Of a DNA stretch of 43,177 nt, positions 27,975-36,798 are shown one piece after another (position 1 is the first letter of the stretch; each line of letters starts with the position of its first letter). The notes under the pieces were generated by a model that made no database searches, was not told the origin of the DNA, and saw only the letters and a program-made list of their open reading frames with translations. A program made the position numbers and the translations under genes. Source of the DNA: Pelagibacteraceae bacterium (GTDB lineage Bacteria; Pseudomonadota; Alphaproteobacteria; Pelagibacterales; Pelagibacteraceae); NCBI GenBank assembly GCA_008638225.1, contig VTPP01000008.1, positions 1 to 43,177 of the forward strand, given 5' to 3'.

Positions 27975-28000
27975 TGAAGTATATTAAAAGATGACATTAG

Positions 28001-28552
28001 TCATTTAGTAATTTTATCAACATTTTCTTTGCTTTTATCAATATATTCATATCTTTTTGGAAGATTCTCTTCTAAAAATTTTTGACCCATTACAATTGAT
28101 TCAAAAAACTTTCCTTCATTAAGATTTGAGCCCCATCTATCGTATGGGTGAATAAAATTTAACAGAGTAAATATTGAAACGAAATATGCATAGCCCTTAA
28201 AAAAGCCAAAAATACAGCCAAAAAATTTATCTACACCACCAAAACCAGTCCAGGAGACAGTCTTTTTTAGACCTTTAGAAATTAAAATAATAAAAAATAC
28301 CGAGAGTATGAAAAGAATACTACCAAACAACATGTCATGCGTGAATTCTGACTTTATAAAACTTTCTGTATAAGGAGTTAAGATAGGTAAGAATATTTTT
28401 ACAGATATTAAAGCAAAAATCCATTTTAAAAAAGATAATAGACTTAATATAAAACCATTGTTCAGAGATAGTAGTGAATTTAATATTAAGAAAGCAATAA
28501 ATATAAAATCAATTATTGAAAATGTTTTAATTAAATCTAAAAAGCTATCCAT
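28001..28552 (-). CDS. cvpA: CvpA family membrane protein
   Basis: A 183-residue protein with four hydrophobic segments in its first 150 residues. The first is SIIDFIFIAFLILNSLLSLNNGFILSLLSFLKWIFALISV, the CvpA family opening (..D..il..il..s...G...G....l..). It also has the FGGVDKFFGCIFGFFKGY stretch that matches the conserved D.l.G..fG...G. CvpA is named for colicin V production in E. coli; its molecular role in envelope homeostasis is unclear, but it sits before purF in many bacteria, as here. The frame extends to ATG 28567; the ATG at 28552 gives a more usual N-terminus and reduces overlap with the upstream gene. Confidence 0.85.
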   Translation of the reverse strand: MDSFLDLIKTFSIIDFIFIAFLILNSLLSLNNGFILSLLSFLKWIFALISVKIFLPILTPYTESFIKSEFTHDMLFGSILFILSVFFIILISKGLKKTVSWTGFGGVDKFFGCIFGFFKGYAYFVSIFTLLNFIHPYDRWGSNLNEGKFFESIVMGQKFLEENLPKRYEYIDKSKENVDKITK

Positions 28553-31019
28553 TATTTTTTGGAGCAAATTGAATAAGAAGTCTTGGTAGTAATGTTAAAA
28601 CTAAAATTAACGCTGTAATCATTGCCAATCCTGTGAATAGACCAAAATAAATTGTAGGAATAAAATTTGAAAGACCCAAAATTGAAAATCCAAAGACTAT
28701 CGTTACAGAAGTGCTAATAATTGCTTTTCCCACGCTATGGTGGCAGATATAAATAATTTCATTTTTGGTTTTGTTATTTTTCATCTCCTCTCTAAATCTA
28801 AAAATGTAATGAATGCTATTATCTACAGCAATGCCAATTGTTATTGCAGCTATAGTTATTGTCATCATGTCTAGAGGTATATTTAAAGCTCCGATAAATC
28901 CCAAAACAAAAAAAGCAGCTATAAAATTGGGTATGGTTCCAATCAATGAATAAACGAATGATTTAAACAGTATTAAAAACATTAAAAATATTCCCAACAT
29001 AACAATACCCAGTGTTTTTATTTGTGAATCAAAAAGACTTTGAAGTAAATTGTTAAATATAACCAGAACACCAGTAATTTTATATTCGTCTTCTTTGAAT
29101 GAAAATTTATTTTGTAAGTCGTTATTTATTTTTTCTATTAATTCTTTTCTCCTTAAATCCTTCTTTGAGTCAAGAATTCTCATAGTAATCCTAGCCTCAT
29201 CATTATCTATAGAAATGTAGGGATTTATGATGTTTTTTTTAATATCTTCCGGAAGCTTATTGTACAACACTCCCATTTCTAAACTCCCAAGAGGTTTGTT
29301 TTTATTCAGACTCTCAGCGATATCGAGTATTGATGAAAACGATAAAACTTTTCCAATATCAGGATTTTGTTCTAAGTATTTATGAACGGATATAATCTTT
29401 TCAATTTTATCTCTGGTGAACCAATACTTGTATTTATCGTCATACAATTTTTGTTTTACTTCTCCAAGGTAGTCTTCTTCTTTTTCTTTACTATTTGAGC
29501 CCAAGAAATCATCTTCATTTTTTACTACACTTGTATTTTTAAATTTTAAAATAATTTCAAGTGGCGTCGTTCCTCCTAGCTTTTCATCTATATTTTTCAT
29601 ACCTTTATATATTTCTGTTTTGCTACTGAAGTAATTAATAAAGCTGTTTTCTACTTTTAGTTTACCGATCCCATAAATAGAAAAAACAATAAGAATAGTC
29701 GAGAACACATAAATGGAAGTAGAAAATTTTGTAGATATATATGCAAGAACCTCTGCAAATTTTGACTTACTTTCTTTGATGACTGGTGAAACTTGTGGTT
29801 TGAAGATTAAAATTAAAGATGGCAACAGCAAAAAAGACAATACAAAAGAAACCAGAAGCCCGTATGTCATCATCCAACCAAAATCTATTACTGGCTTTAT
29901 GTCGCTAAATATTAAGGACATAAAAGCGCAAATAGTAGTTAGAACTGCATAAAAAATAGGATAAAAAATATTTGATGAAGTCTTAACGATCAATTCAGTT
30001 AGTGTACTTTCAGAATGTTCATTTTTATTTTGCATATACCTAACTAGATAATGAATATTCATCGAAATTGTCAGAATAAGCATTAATGCAATAAAATTTG
30101 ATGATATGACAGTAACTTTCCAATCCAAGGCCCCTAAAAATCCAACCATAATTATGATGGAAACAAAGCAATTGATTAGTGGTAGCGCCACCCATTTAAA
30201 ATCTCTAAAGACTGTCCAAAGTATCAATATAATAAATGCAAAAACACCAAAGCCAAAAATAACAATATCCTTTTTTATAAAAGCAATCATATCATCAGCT
30301 ATCATGGGAATTCCACTAAGTCTTATGGTGGCAAATTGATTCTGATCTTTTATTAAATTCTTAATAGTTTGATTGTATTTTGAAATAAGTTGTCCCTGTT
30401 TTTTTTTAAACGTATCAAGATCAATATTTACTTGATGTAATTTTTTTATTTCTGAATCATTGAGTTCTCTAGACTGCTGTACTGTAAGTAGTTGAGATTT
30501 TTCAGATATTTTTTTTAAATATTCAATATTGTCTTTGAGATAAACAACAATTCCAAATGTTTTAGCATCAGTACTAATAATTAAATTTTTATATACTGAG
30601 CTTTTAGTTAGTTCATTTAGGGCTGTATCAAGATCAATTTCAGGACTTGTTATATATTTTAAATTTTGTATTCTATCAATTAAGGGTTCATCTGAGCTTT
30701 GAAGTAGAGGAGCATTTATAACACTTATAGTTTTGCTAACCCACTCCAATTCATTAATTTTTTTTGTAAATTTTTCTAATTCTAGAATTGAATTTTTATC
30801 TGTAGGTCCTTTAGGTTCATAGGTTAAAATAAAAAAATCCTCAGATCCATAGCGCTTGTTTATTTCTCTAAGATATTTCAGATCAGGGTCATTTTCTAAT
30901 AACAGAGTATCTGCTGAAGCATCTAATTTAAAATCCTTTGCAAAATACAAGGAACTCAGAATTATTATTGAGATTATTACTAGGATTGTCTTGGGAAAAG
31001 TAATTATATTTTTATACAT
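28545..31019 (-). CDS. RND-superfamily (MMPL) exporter
   Basis: An 824-residue inner membrane protein with the duplicated RND layout. TM1 is near residues 9-26, a large periplasmic loop runs to about 250, and a block of five helices to about 410 (first sterol-sensing-like half). Another TM is at 430-450, then a second loop to about 660, and a final five-helix block (MLGIFLMFLILFKSFVYSLIGTIPNFIAAFFVLGFIGALNIPLD... to the end) carries the GIAVDNSIHYIFRF motif. It is of the MMPL/HpnN class of predicted lipid exporters rather than AcrB-type drug pumps. No adaptor gene is nearby. The substrate is unknown; hopanoid, lipid or envelope precursor are candidates by family only. It lies between alr and cvpA. 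Confidence 0.85.
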   Translation of the reverse strand: MYKNIITFPKTILVIISIIILSSLYFAKDFKLDASADTLLLENDPDLKYLREINKRYGSEDFFILTYEPKGPTDKNSILELEKFTKKINELEWVSKTISVINAPLLQSSDEPLIDRIQNLKYITSPEIDLDTALNELTKSSVYKNLIISTDAKTFGIVVYLKDNIEYLKKISEKSQLLTVQQSRELNDSEIKKLHQVNIDLDTFKKKQGQLISKYNQTIKNLIKDQNQFATIRLSGIPMIADDMIAFIKKDIVIFGFGVFAFIILILWTVFRDFKWVALPLINCFVSIIIMVGFLGALDWKVTVISSNFIALMLILTISMNIHYLVRYMQNKNEHSESTLTELIVKTSSNIFYPIFYAVLTTICAFMSLIFSDIKPVIDFGWMMTYGLLVSFVLSFLLLPSLILIFKPQVSPVIKESKSKFAEVLAYISTKFSTSIYVFSTILIVFSIYGIGKLKVENSFINYFSSKTEIYKGMKNIDEKLGGTTPLEIILKFKNTSVVKNEDDFLGSNSKEKEEDYLGEVKQKLYDDKYKYWFTRDKIEKIISVHKYLEQNPDIGKVLSFSSILDIAESLNKNKPLGSLEMGVLYNKLPEDIKKNIINPYISIDNDEARITMRILDSKKDLRRKELIEKINNDLQNKFSFKEDEYKITGVLVIFNNLLQSLFDSQIKTLGIVMLGIFLMFLILFKSFVYSLIGTIPNFIAAFFVLGFIGALNIPLDMMTITIAAITIGIAVDNSIHYIFRFREEMKNNKTKNEIIYICHHSVGKAIISTSVTIVFGFSILGLSNFIPTIYFGLFTGLAMITALILVLTLLPRLLIQFAPKNNG

Positions 31020-31033
31020 AGAAAATTAACGTT

Positions 31034-32110
31034 CTATATATATTTTTTATCATATCGTGACGACATACAAGTAATAATTCTGTAAGGAATTGTACCTGAT
31101 TGTTTAGCAAAATCGTCTATTGTGTAGTCTCTGTTGTATATGTCAATGTAATCACCAACTTTTAACTTATTCTTAAATTTAGTTATATTTAAAATAATTA
31201 AGTCCATAGAAACTCTTCCAACTATTGGAATTTTTTTCTTCTGAAAATGAAAATAACCTTTGTTTGTTAATCTTATATTCATACCATCAGCATAACCAAT
31301 GGAAATTGTAGCAGTCCTAATATTTTCTTTTGCATAATATGTTCTTGAATATCCGATCGATTCACCTTTTTTGACCTCATTAATTTGAATAATAGGAGCT
31401 TTTAAAGCGACAGCATGTTTAATTCTCTTATGAAAAGTTCTTTTACCACCATAAAGACTAATCCCAGGTCTAACCATATCATAATGGTATTGTTTTCCTA
31501 AAAATATGCCCCCCGAAGCTGCCAAACTATATTTGCATTCTGGAAATTCTTTTTTAATTTGGTCAAAATACTTTTTTTGTTCTAAATTAAATTCATTATT
31601 TTTATCATCTGCACAAGCTAAATGACTCATTATAGTTATATCTTTAAATAGTTGTAATTTTTTTTTACTTTTTTTTAATTTTTCAATATCACTTTTTTGA
31701 AAGCCTAATCTATTCATACCAGTATCAACATGAAGCATAAGAGGTATGTTATAATTTTTTTTTAAATAAGAAGTCCATTTTTGGAATTGACTGTAATTAT
31801 TGAGTACTGGGGTTATGTTATTTTCAAAAAATACTTTTTCCTCATCTTTGTTTAGTCCATTAAGAACAAAAATAGTTATAGATCTAAATTTTTTTCTTAT
31901 TTTTAAAGCTTCAACAATATTGGCTACAAAAAATTTATTACATTTGACTTTAATCAATGTTTCAACAATTTTATTTTCTCCACCAAGACCATAACTTGAG
32001 GCCTTAACCGTAGCAGCAATTTCTGCAGGTTTGCAAAAATTCTTTAAAAATAAATAATTTTGTTTGATAGACTTTAAATCAATAGAGACTTGCCCAGTAG
32101 AAAAGTTCAT
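31034..32110 (-). CDS. alr: Alanine racemase
   Basis: A 358-residue PLP enzyme interconverting L- and D-alanine for peptidoglycan. The fold-type III barrel starts with the PLP lysine Lys36 in ATVKASSYGLGG (family: vvKAnAYGhG). HVDTGMNRLGF and the opposite catalytic tyrosine Tyr254 in IGYSRTYYA follow, and the C-terminal GRVSMDL block is present. It lies 51 bp downstream of dnaB, the common dnaB-alr order of Alphaproteobacteria, and is 14 bp ahead of the MMPL gene. Confidence 0.95.
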   Translation of the reverse strand: MNFSTGQVSIDLKSIKQNYLFLKNFCKPAEIAATVKASSYGLGGENKIVETLIKVKCNKFFVANIVEALKIRKKFRSITIFVLNGLNKDEEKVFFENNITPVLNNYSQFQKWTSYLKKNYNIPLMLHVDTGMNRLGFQKSDIEKLKKSKKKLQLFKDITIMSHLACADDKNNEFNLEQKKYFDQIKKEFPECKYSLAASGGIFLGKQYHYDMVRPGISLYGGKRTFHKRIKHAVALKAPIIQINEVKKGESIGYSRTYYAKENIRTATISIGYADGMNIRLTNKGYFHFQKKKIPIVGRVSMDLIILNITKFKNKLKVGDYIDIYNRDYTIDDFAKQSGTIPYRIITCMSSRYDKKYI

Positions 32111-32161
32111 GTGTTAAATGATATTTATATAGTGGATTTCTATATGTCTGTAACCAAGATT

Positions 32162-33583
32162 TTATGACTGAGCGTCTTTGAATTTGGTAAAAGCGCTTTC
32201 AAATTCGAGCCTAATTACACCAGTCGGACCATGTCTTTGTTTCCCAATAATTAATTCTGCTAAATTATGCACCAGATTCATTTTTTCTTGCCACTCAACG
32301 TGCTCAGCTGTTCCAACTCTTGGCTCTAATTTTTCAAGATAATATTCTTCTCTATAAACAAACATTACTACGTCAGCATCTTGCTCTATTGATCCAGATT
32401 CTCTCAGGTCAGATAATTGTGGTTTTTTATCATCTCTCTGTTCAACAGCTCTAGATAGTTGTGATAGCGCTAAAATAGGCACATCTAATTCTTTAGCAAG
32501 AGCCTTAAGACCTTGTGTAATTTCTGCAACCTCCTGTACTCGTCCTTCATTTTTGTAATTTCCTGATTTCATAAGTTGAATATAATCAACAATTACCAAA
32601 TCTAGTCCGTGCAATCTTTTAATTCTTCGAGCACGATTACTTAAGGTTGATATGGTTATTGCCGGAGTATCATCGATAAACAGTGGAAGATTTTCTAAAT
32701 TCCTAGAGGTTTCAATAAATTTGTCTAAATCATCTTGATTTATTTTTCCTCTCCTGATGTCATTTGATTTAATTCTTGATTGTTCTGAAAGAATTCTTGT
32801 CGACAATTGCTCTGATGACATTTCTAAAGAAAAAAAAATTATGGATGATTTTTTTCCTCTAGCAAGTAATGATTTAGATGCATTAAATGCAATATTCGTT
32901 GCTAATGCTGTTTTTCCCATAGAGGGTCTACCAGCTATAATAATCAAATCTTGATTGTGCATACCTCCTAATCTGTCATCTAAATCTCTAAGCCCTGTTG
33001 GCACACCAACTATGCCTTCTTCATTCTTATATGCCGATGATGCCATTGCTATGGTTTGGGTTAAGGCTTCTTTAAATTCAATATATGATCTATTAAATTT
33101 TCCTCTTTCAGCAATATCAAATAATTTTTTTTCAGCAGATTCTATAATTTGCTCAGCATTTATCTCAGAATTTTTATTAAGCGCTTCATCTAAAGTTTCT
33201 CTTGAAATATCAATCAAACTTCTTCTTATTTTAAGATCATGAAGTAGATTTACATAGTATTTAATCTGTAATTTTGAAGTAGAAAATTTTGTCAATTTAA
33301 CTAAATACTCGCTACCTCCAATATCGCTTAGCTGATCTTCAGAAGAAAAAAAATTTTTTAACGTTATAGGATTTGCCAGTAGTCCTTTAGACATTAAATC
33401 ATGAATAATTTTGAAAATTTTTTTGTTAACAGGATTGTAAAAAGAATCCTCGTTTATATCTGTTATTTCATCATAAATTTCATTTGACAGCAATATAGAT
33501 CCCAACACTGTTTGCTCTGCCTCTAAATTCTGAGGAGCTTCATTTAGATTAGATAATATTTCAATATTTTTTAGAGAACTCAT
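32162..33583 (-). CDS. dnaB: Replicative DNA helicase
   Basis: A 473-residue hexameric helicase that unwinds DNA at the replication fork and recruits primase. The N-terminal helical domain (PQNLEAEQTVLGSILLS...) is followed by a linker and the RecA-like motor with Walker A GRPSMGKT (218-225), Walker B LDLVIVDYIQLM, and the later DLRESGSIEQDADVVMFVYREEYY block. No intein interrupts it. It lies 85 bp downstream of rplI, the standard rpsF-rpsR-rplI-dnaB order; the gap holds no clear terminator or promoter. Confidence 0.98.
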   Translation of the reverse strand: MSSLKNIEILSNLNEAPQNLEAEQTVLGSILLSNEIYDEITDINEDSFYNPVNKKIFKIIHDLMSKGLLANPITLKNFFSSEDQLSDIGGSEYLVKLTKFSTSKLQIKYYVNLLHDLKIRRSLIDISRETLDEALNKNSEINAEQIIESAEKKLFDIAERGKFNRSYIEFKEALTQTIAMASSAYKNEEGIVGVPTGLRDLDDRLGGMHNQDLIIIAGRPSMGKTALATNIAFNASKSLLARGKKSSIIFFSLEMSSEQLSTRILSEQSRIKSNDIRRGKINQDDLDKFIETSRNLENLPLFIDDTPAITISTLSNRARRIKRLHGLDLVIVDYIQLMKSGNYKNEGRVQEVAEITQGLKALAKELDVPILALSQLSRAVEQRDDKKPQLSDLRESGSIEQDADVVMFVYREEYYLEKLEPRVGTAEHVEWQEKMNLVHNLAELIIGKQRHGPTGVIRLEFESAFTKFKDAQS

Positions 33584-33668
33584 TTATTAGAGTTGTATTA
33601 GATGAGATGTGATCTTCAATCTTATGTTTTGCTTATTTTTGTGGAAAAGTTAATTAAATATAAACTTA

Positions 33669-34121
33669 TTATTCTACTTTTGGTTTAACGTTTAGGTTGA
33701 TGACTGCCTGTACGTCAGCATGTAAATTGATAAAAATTTTAGAAATGCCAGTAGTTTTGATTTGACCTTTGATCTCAATTTTTTCTGCAGAAATTTCAAC
33801 ATTTTTTTGAGTTTTTACTAATGCGATAATTTCTTTAATGCTAATAGAGCCGTATAGCTGACCATTATCCATTGCTTCCTTTAGTATTTCTAGCTCAGCA
33901 TTGTGTATAATGTTGGATATTTCTTTTGCTTTTTCTTTTTCTATTTCATTTTTTTTATTAATTTCAGATTTTTGTTTTTCAAATAGTTCTGTATTTTGTT
34001 TATTAGCTATAAGAGCTTTCTTATTTTTTAATAAAAAATTGCGAGCATAGCCATCACTTACAGTAACTTTTTCTCCAATCGTGCCTAATTTTTTAATATT
34101 TTCTAAAAGAATTACTTGCAT
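33669..34121 (-). CDS. rplI: 50S ribosomal protein L9
   Basis: A 150-residue L9: an N-terminal rRNA-binding domain (MQVILLENIKKLGTIGEKVTVSDGYARNFLLKNKKAL), a long connecting helix rich in Lys and Glu, and a C-terminal domain (GQLYGSISIKEI). The frame opens at ATG 34133, but the family starts at MQVILLE, so the ATG at 34121 is used, 1 bp after the rpsR stop. Confidence 0.97.
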   Translation of the reverse strand: MQVILLENIKKLGTIGEKVTVSDGYARNFLLKNKKALIANKQNTELFEKQKSEINKKNEIEKEKAKEISNIIHNAELEILKEAMDNGQLYGSISIKEIIALVKTQKNVEISAEKIEIKGQIKTTGISKIFINLHADVQAVINLNVKPKVE

Positions 34122-34122
34122 A

Positions 34123-34404
34123 TTAATTACCAACGTAAGGCATCAAAGCCAAAACCCTTGCTTTTTTTATTTCTTTTGAAAGTGCTCTTTGCTTTCCCAA
34201 AGATACATTTGTAATCCTGCTTGGAAGAATTTTGGCAGTATCAGATACGTATTTTTTTAATAATTTGAGATTTTTATAATTGATTTCTGGAGCATTTTTG
34301 CCACTTAGTGGACAAGATTTAGTTTGTCTTTGATTACTTTTATTGAATAATGAGTTAGCCCCTCCCTTATTGAATTTTTTTTTATCTTTTTTTCTTTTCA
34401 TCAT
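34123..34404 (-). CDS. rpsR: 30S ribosomal protein S18
   Basis: A 93-residue S18. The conserved core is [51 protein letters not shown]. It carries a basic N-terminal extension of about 35 residues with CPL, as usual in Alphaproteobacteria. S18 binds S6 on the small-subunit platform; rpsF is directly upstream and its stop shares one base with this start region. Two consecutive ATGs begin the gene; either could be used. Confidence 0.97.
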   Translation of the reverse strand: MMKRKKDKKKFNKGGANSLFNKSNQRQTKSCPLSGKNAPEINYKNLKLLKKYVSDTAKILPSRITNVSLGKQRALSKEIKKARVLALMPYVGN

Positions 34405-34727
34405 TAAGCTGTTTTTACCAGTTCAGAATTTTCTTCAGGAATTTTTTTTATTTTTATAGATAAAAATTTTATTACTCTATCATCATATCTTTCAAATTGT
34501 TCAATTTCTTTAATAACCTTATTATTGCCTTCGATATAAATATTGCTGTATTTGCCTTTGGTGCTTTTGTTTATCGGATACGCTAAAGTGCGAATTCCCC
34601 AGTCTTCTTCTTTAACAATTTTACTCTCATTTTTTTCAAGAATATCAGTAATTTTTTTTCTCACAGAATCGATTTCTTGAGTGCTTAGTTCAGGAGTTGT
34701 AATATATGTGTGTTCGTAATAGTTCAT
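34404..34727 (-). CDS. rpsF: 30S ribosomal protein S6
   Basis: A 107-residue S6: [26 protein letters not shown] opening, [24 protein letters not shown] in the middle, and a short acidic tail. It partners S18 on the 30S platform. It is the first gene of the minus-strand run that continues through rpsR, rplI, dnaB, alr, the MMPL exporter, cvpA and purF, and is divergent from fabD. Confidence 0.98.
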   Translation of the reverse strand: MNYYEHTYITTPELSTQEIDSVRKKITDILEKNESKIVKEEDWGIRTLAYPINKSTKGKYSNIYIEGNNKVIKEIEQFERYDDRVIKFLSIKIKKIPEENSELVKTA

Positions 34728-34760
34728 TAGTTTAAGTTTTGTTATTAAAAAAAGTTGTTA

Positions 34761-34787
34761 ATTATAATATTATGCATATCTTATCAA
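34761..34787 (-). promoter_or_regulatory. rpsF: Candidate rpsF operon promoter
   Basis: On the minus strand TTGATA (plus 34782-34787) is followed after 15 bp by a perfect TATAAT (plus 34761-34766), 34 bp upstream of the rpsF start. The spacing is short, but the -10 box is consensus. Confidence 0.5.
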
Positions 34788-34792
34788 GATAT
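34776..34792. repeat. Dyad symmetry in the rpsF/fabD divergent promoter region
   Basis: ATATCTT, ATC, AAGATAT form a perfect 7-bp inverted repeat with a 3-nt centre. It overlaps the predicted -35 box of rpsF and lies upstream of fabD. It could be an operator serving both directions, or chance in AT-rich DNA. Confidence 0.35.
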
Positions 34793-34809
34793 ATTAAAAA
34801 ATTAGAACA

Positions 34810-35730
34810 TTGAAAAAATCCATATTATTTCCAGGTCAAGGCTCTCAATATGTAGGTATGGGCCTTGATCTCTATAATTCCTACCAAGAAGCTAAAGACA
34901 CTTATCACGAGGTAGATGAGGCTTTAAAATTAAAATTAAGCGATATTATATTTAATGAAGGCATAGGAGATATAAATTTAACTACAAATACACAACCAGC
35001 GATAATGACAACGGGTGTTGCGATTTTTAGGGTTTTGCAAAAACAACACAATATAAAAATTGAAAATTTTTCTTATTGTGCCGGTCATTCACTGGGAGAG
35101 TATACAGCTTTAGTTTGTGCAGGATCTCTTTCACTTGTTGATGCAGCAAAAATTCTTAGATCAAGAGGCGAGTTTATGCAAACTGCAGTAGCCCCAGGAG
35201 AAGGAAGTATGGCCGCAGTACTTGGGGCAGAGGTTAATGAAATTGAATTAATTATAAATGAAAATAATTATCCATCAATTGAAATTTCAAACGATAACTG
35301 CCCAGGACAAATTGTTATAAGTGGAAAAAAATTGGAGGTTGAAAAATGTACTATGGATATAAAAAAAAAAATTTCTAAAAAAAGTATATTTTTGCCTGTA
35401 TCAGCCCCATTTCACTGCAAATTAATGATACCAGCATCAGAGAATATGAAAGATTTAATAAGAGATTGTAACTTGAAAAATCCTACTATTCCAATTATTT
35501 CGAATGTTAGTGCTAATGAAGTAGTTGATAGCAAGCAAATCAAAAAACTTTTGATTGAACAAATTTATAAGAGAGTTAGATGGAGAGAAATAATTGAATA
35601 CATGTTAAAAAATTCTGTAACAGATTTTCTTGAAATTGGACCAGGTAAAGCCCTAAGTGGTATGTTAAAAAGATTTAAACGAGAGATCTTAATAAATAGT
35701 TATAATGGCTTAGAGGATATCAAAAATTAG
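34810..35730 (+). CDS. fabD: Malonyl-CoA:ACP transacylase
   Basis: A 306-residue enzyme that loads malonyl groups from CoA onto acyl carrier protein for fatty acid synthesis. The opening ILFPGQGSQYVGMG, the nucleophile Ser94 in AGHSLGEYTAL, and the catalytic His202 in VSAPFHCKLM are all in place. The start is TTG at 34810, giving MKKSILFPGQGSQ, the expected FabD N-terminus; there is no nearby ATG. It is followed 4 bp later by fabG and then acpP, the standard fab order. Confidence 0.97.
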   Translation: MKKSILFPGQGSQYVGMGLDLYNSYQEAKDTYHEVDEALKLKLSDIIFNEGIGDINLTTNTQPAIMTTGVAIFRVLQKQHNIKIENFSYCAGHSLGEYTALVCAGSLSLVDAAKILRSRGEFMQTAVAPGEGSMAAVLGAEVNEIELIINENNYPSIEISNDNCPGQIVISGKKLEVEKCTMDIKKKISKKSIFLPVSAPFHCKLMIPASENMKDLIRDCNLKNPTIPIISNVSANEVVDSKQIKKLLIEQIYKRVRWREIIEYMLKNSVTDFLEIGPGKALSGMLKRFKREILINSYNGLEDIKN

Positions 35731-35734
35731 AAAT

Positions 35735-36472
35735 ATGGACGTAAATTTAAAAGATAAAAAAATAATTTTAACAGGCGGATCAAGAGGTATAGGGCTATCT
35801 ATATTGGAAAAATTATATTCACTTGGTTCTCAAATTTTAATTATAGGTTCAAATAAGGATAATTTAGAAAAAACAAAAAGTAAATTTCCCAAAATTTTAA
35901 TTGAAGCTTTTGATCTTGCAGATCATCATCAAATTACTAATTTATTTAAAAACTGCATGAATCAACTTGGCGGTTTGGATGTTTTAATAAACAACGCTGG
36001 AATTACTCGAGATAATCTTGCTATTAGAATGAGCAAAGATGAATGGTCAAAAGTTATTGATGTAAACTTGACCTCTAGTTTTTTAATGTCCCAGGAAGCT
36101 ATTAAGTTGATGTTAAAAAACAAAAAGGGATCGATTGTTAATATAACTTCTGTAGTTGCCCACTTAGGTAATGCTGGGCAAGTTAATTATGCAAGTTCAA
36201 AAGCTGCGTTGATAGCAATGTCAAAATCACTTGCTAGAGAGTATGCTAAAAAAAATATAAGAGTGAATTGCATATCACCAGGTTTTATAGAAACAGACAT
36301 GACTTCAGTGCTAAAAGAAGATCAAAAAGCTATGTTGTTAAACAATATTCCAATGGGAAAAATGGGAGTGGGCAATGATATTGCAAATGGAGTAATATTT
36401 TTAGCTTCTGACATGTCTAATTATATTACAGGAGAAACCATACATATAAATGGTGGTATGTATATGGCTTGA
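35735..36472 (+). CDS. fabG: 3-oxoacyl-[ACP] reductase
   Basis: A 245-residue short-chain dehydrogenase that reduces 3-ketoacyl-ACP with NADPH in each elongation round. The nucleotide motif GGSRGIG is at 14-20, NNAG at 86-89, and the catalytic set Ser139, Tyr152 and Lys156 (YASSK) is intact, as is the ISPGFIETDMT block. It sits 4 bp after fabD and 62 bp before acpP. Confidence 0.98.
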   Translation: MDVNLKDKKIILTGGSRGIGLSILEKLYSLGSQILIIGSNKDNLEKTKSKFPKILIEAFDLADHHQITNLFKNCMNQLGGLDVLINNAGITRDNLAIRMSKDEWSKVIDVNLTSSFLMSQEAIKLMLKNKKGSIVNITSVVAHLGNAGQVNYASSKAALIAMSKSLAREYAKKNIRVNCISPGFIETDMTSVLKEDQKAMLLNNIPMGKMGVGNDIANGVIFLASDMSNYITGETIHINGGMYMA

Positions 36473-36534
36473 TTAATTTCATTTATTAATCTAAAGAAAA
36501 TCAAAATACACAAATCAAAAAAAAGGAAAAAATC

Positions 36535-36771
36535 ATGAGTGAAGTTGGAGATAAAATAAAAAAAATAATCGTTGATCATTTAGGAGTAGATGCTGCAAAA
36601 GTTACTGATGATGCAAGCTTTATAGATGACTTGGGCGCTGATAGTTTAGATACAGTTGAATTAGTAATGGCCTTTGAAGAGGAATTTGGTGCTGAAATTT
36701 CTGATAGTGAAGCAGAAAAAATATTAACTGTTGGAGATGCTATTAGATTTGTTGAAAAGTCAGCTAAGTAG
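36535..36771 (+). CDS. acpP: Acyl carrier protein
   Basis: A 78-residue acidic four-helix protein. Ser37 in [21 protein letters not shown] is the 4'-phosphopantetheine attachment site. It carries growing acyl chains for FabD, FabG and other Fab enzymes and for lipid A and phospholipid synthesis. The RBS AAGGAAA lies upstream of ATG. In most Alphaproteobacteria fabF follows; here gmk follows after 27 bp. Confidence 0.99.
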   Translation: MSEVGDKIKKIIVDHLGVDAAKVTDDASFIDDLGADSLDTVELVMAFEEEFGAEISDSEAEKILTVGDAIRFVEKSAK

Positions 36772-36798
36772 TTTCTGTTACAAGTAAAAAAAAAAGGT

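Noticed and set aside
29713..29952. Plus-strand frame opposite the MMPL exporter
   Set aside because: It is antisense to a well supported long gene, with no family resemblance and no ribosome binding site.
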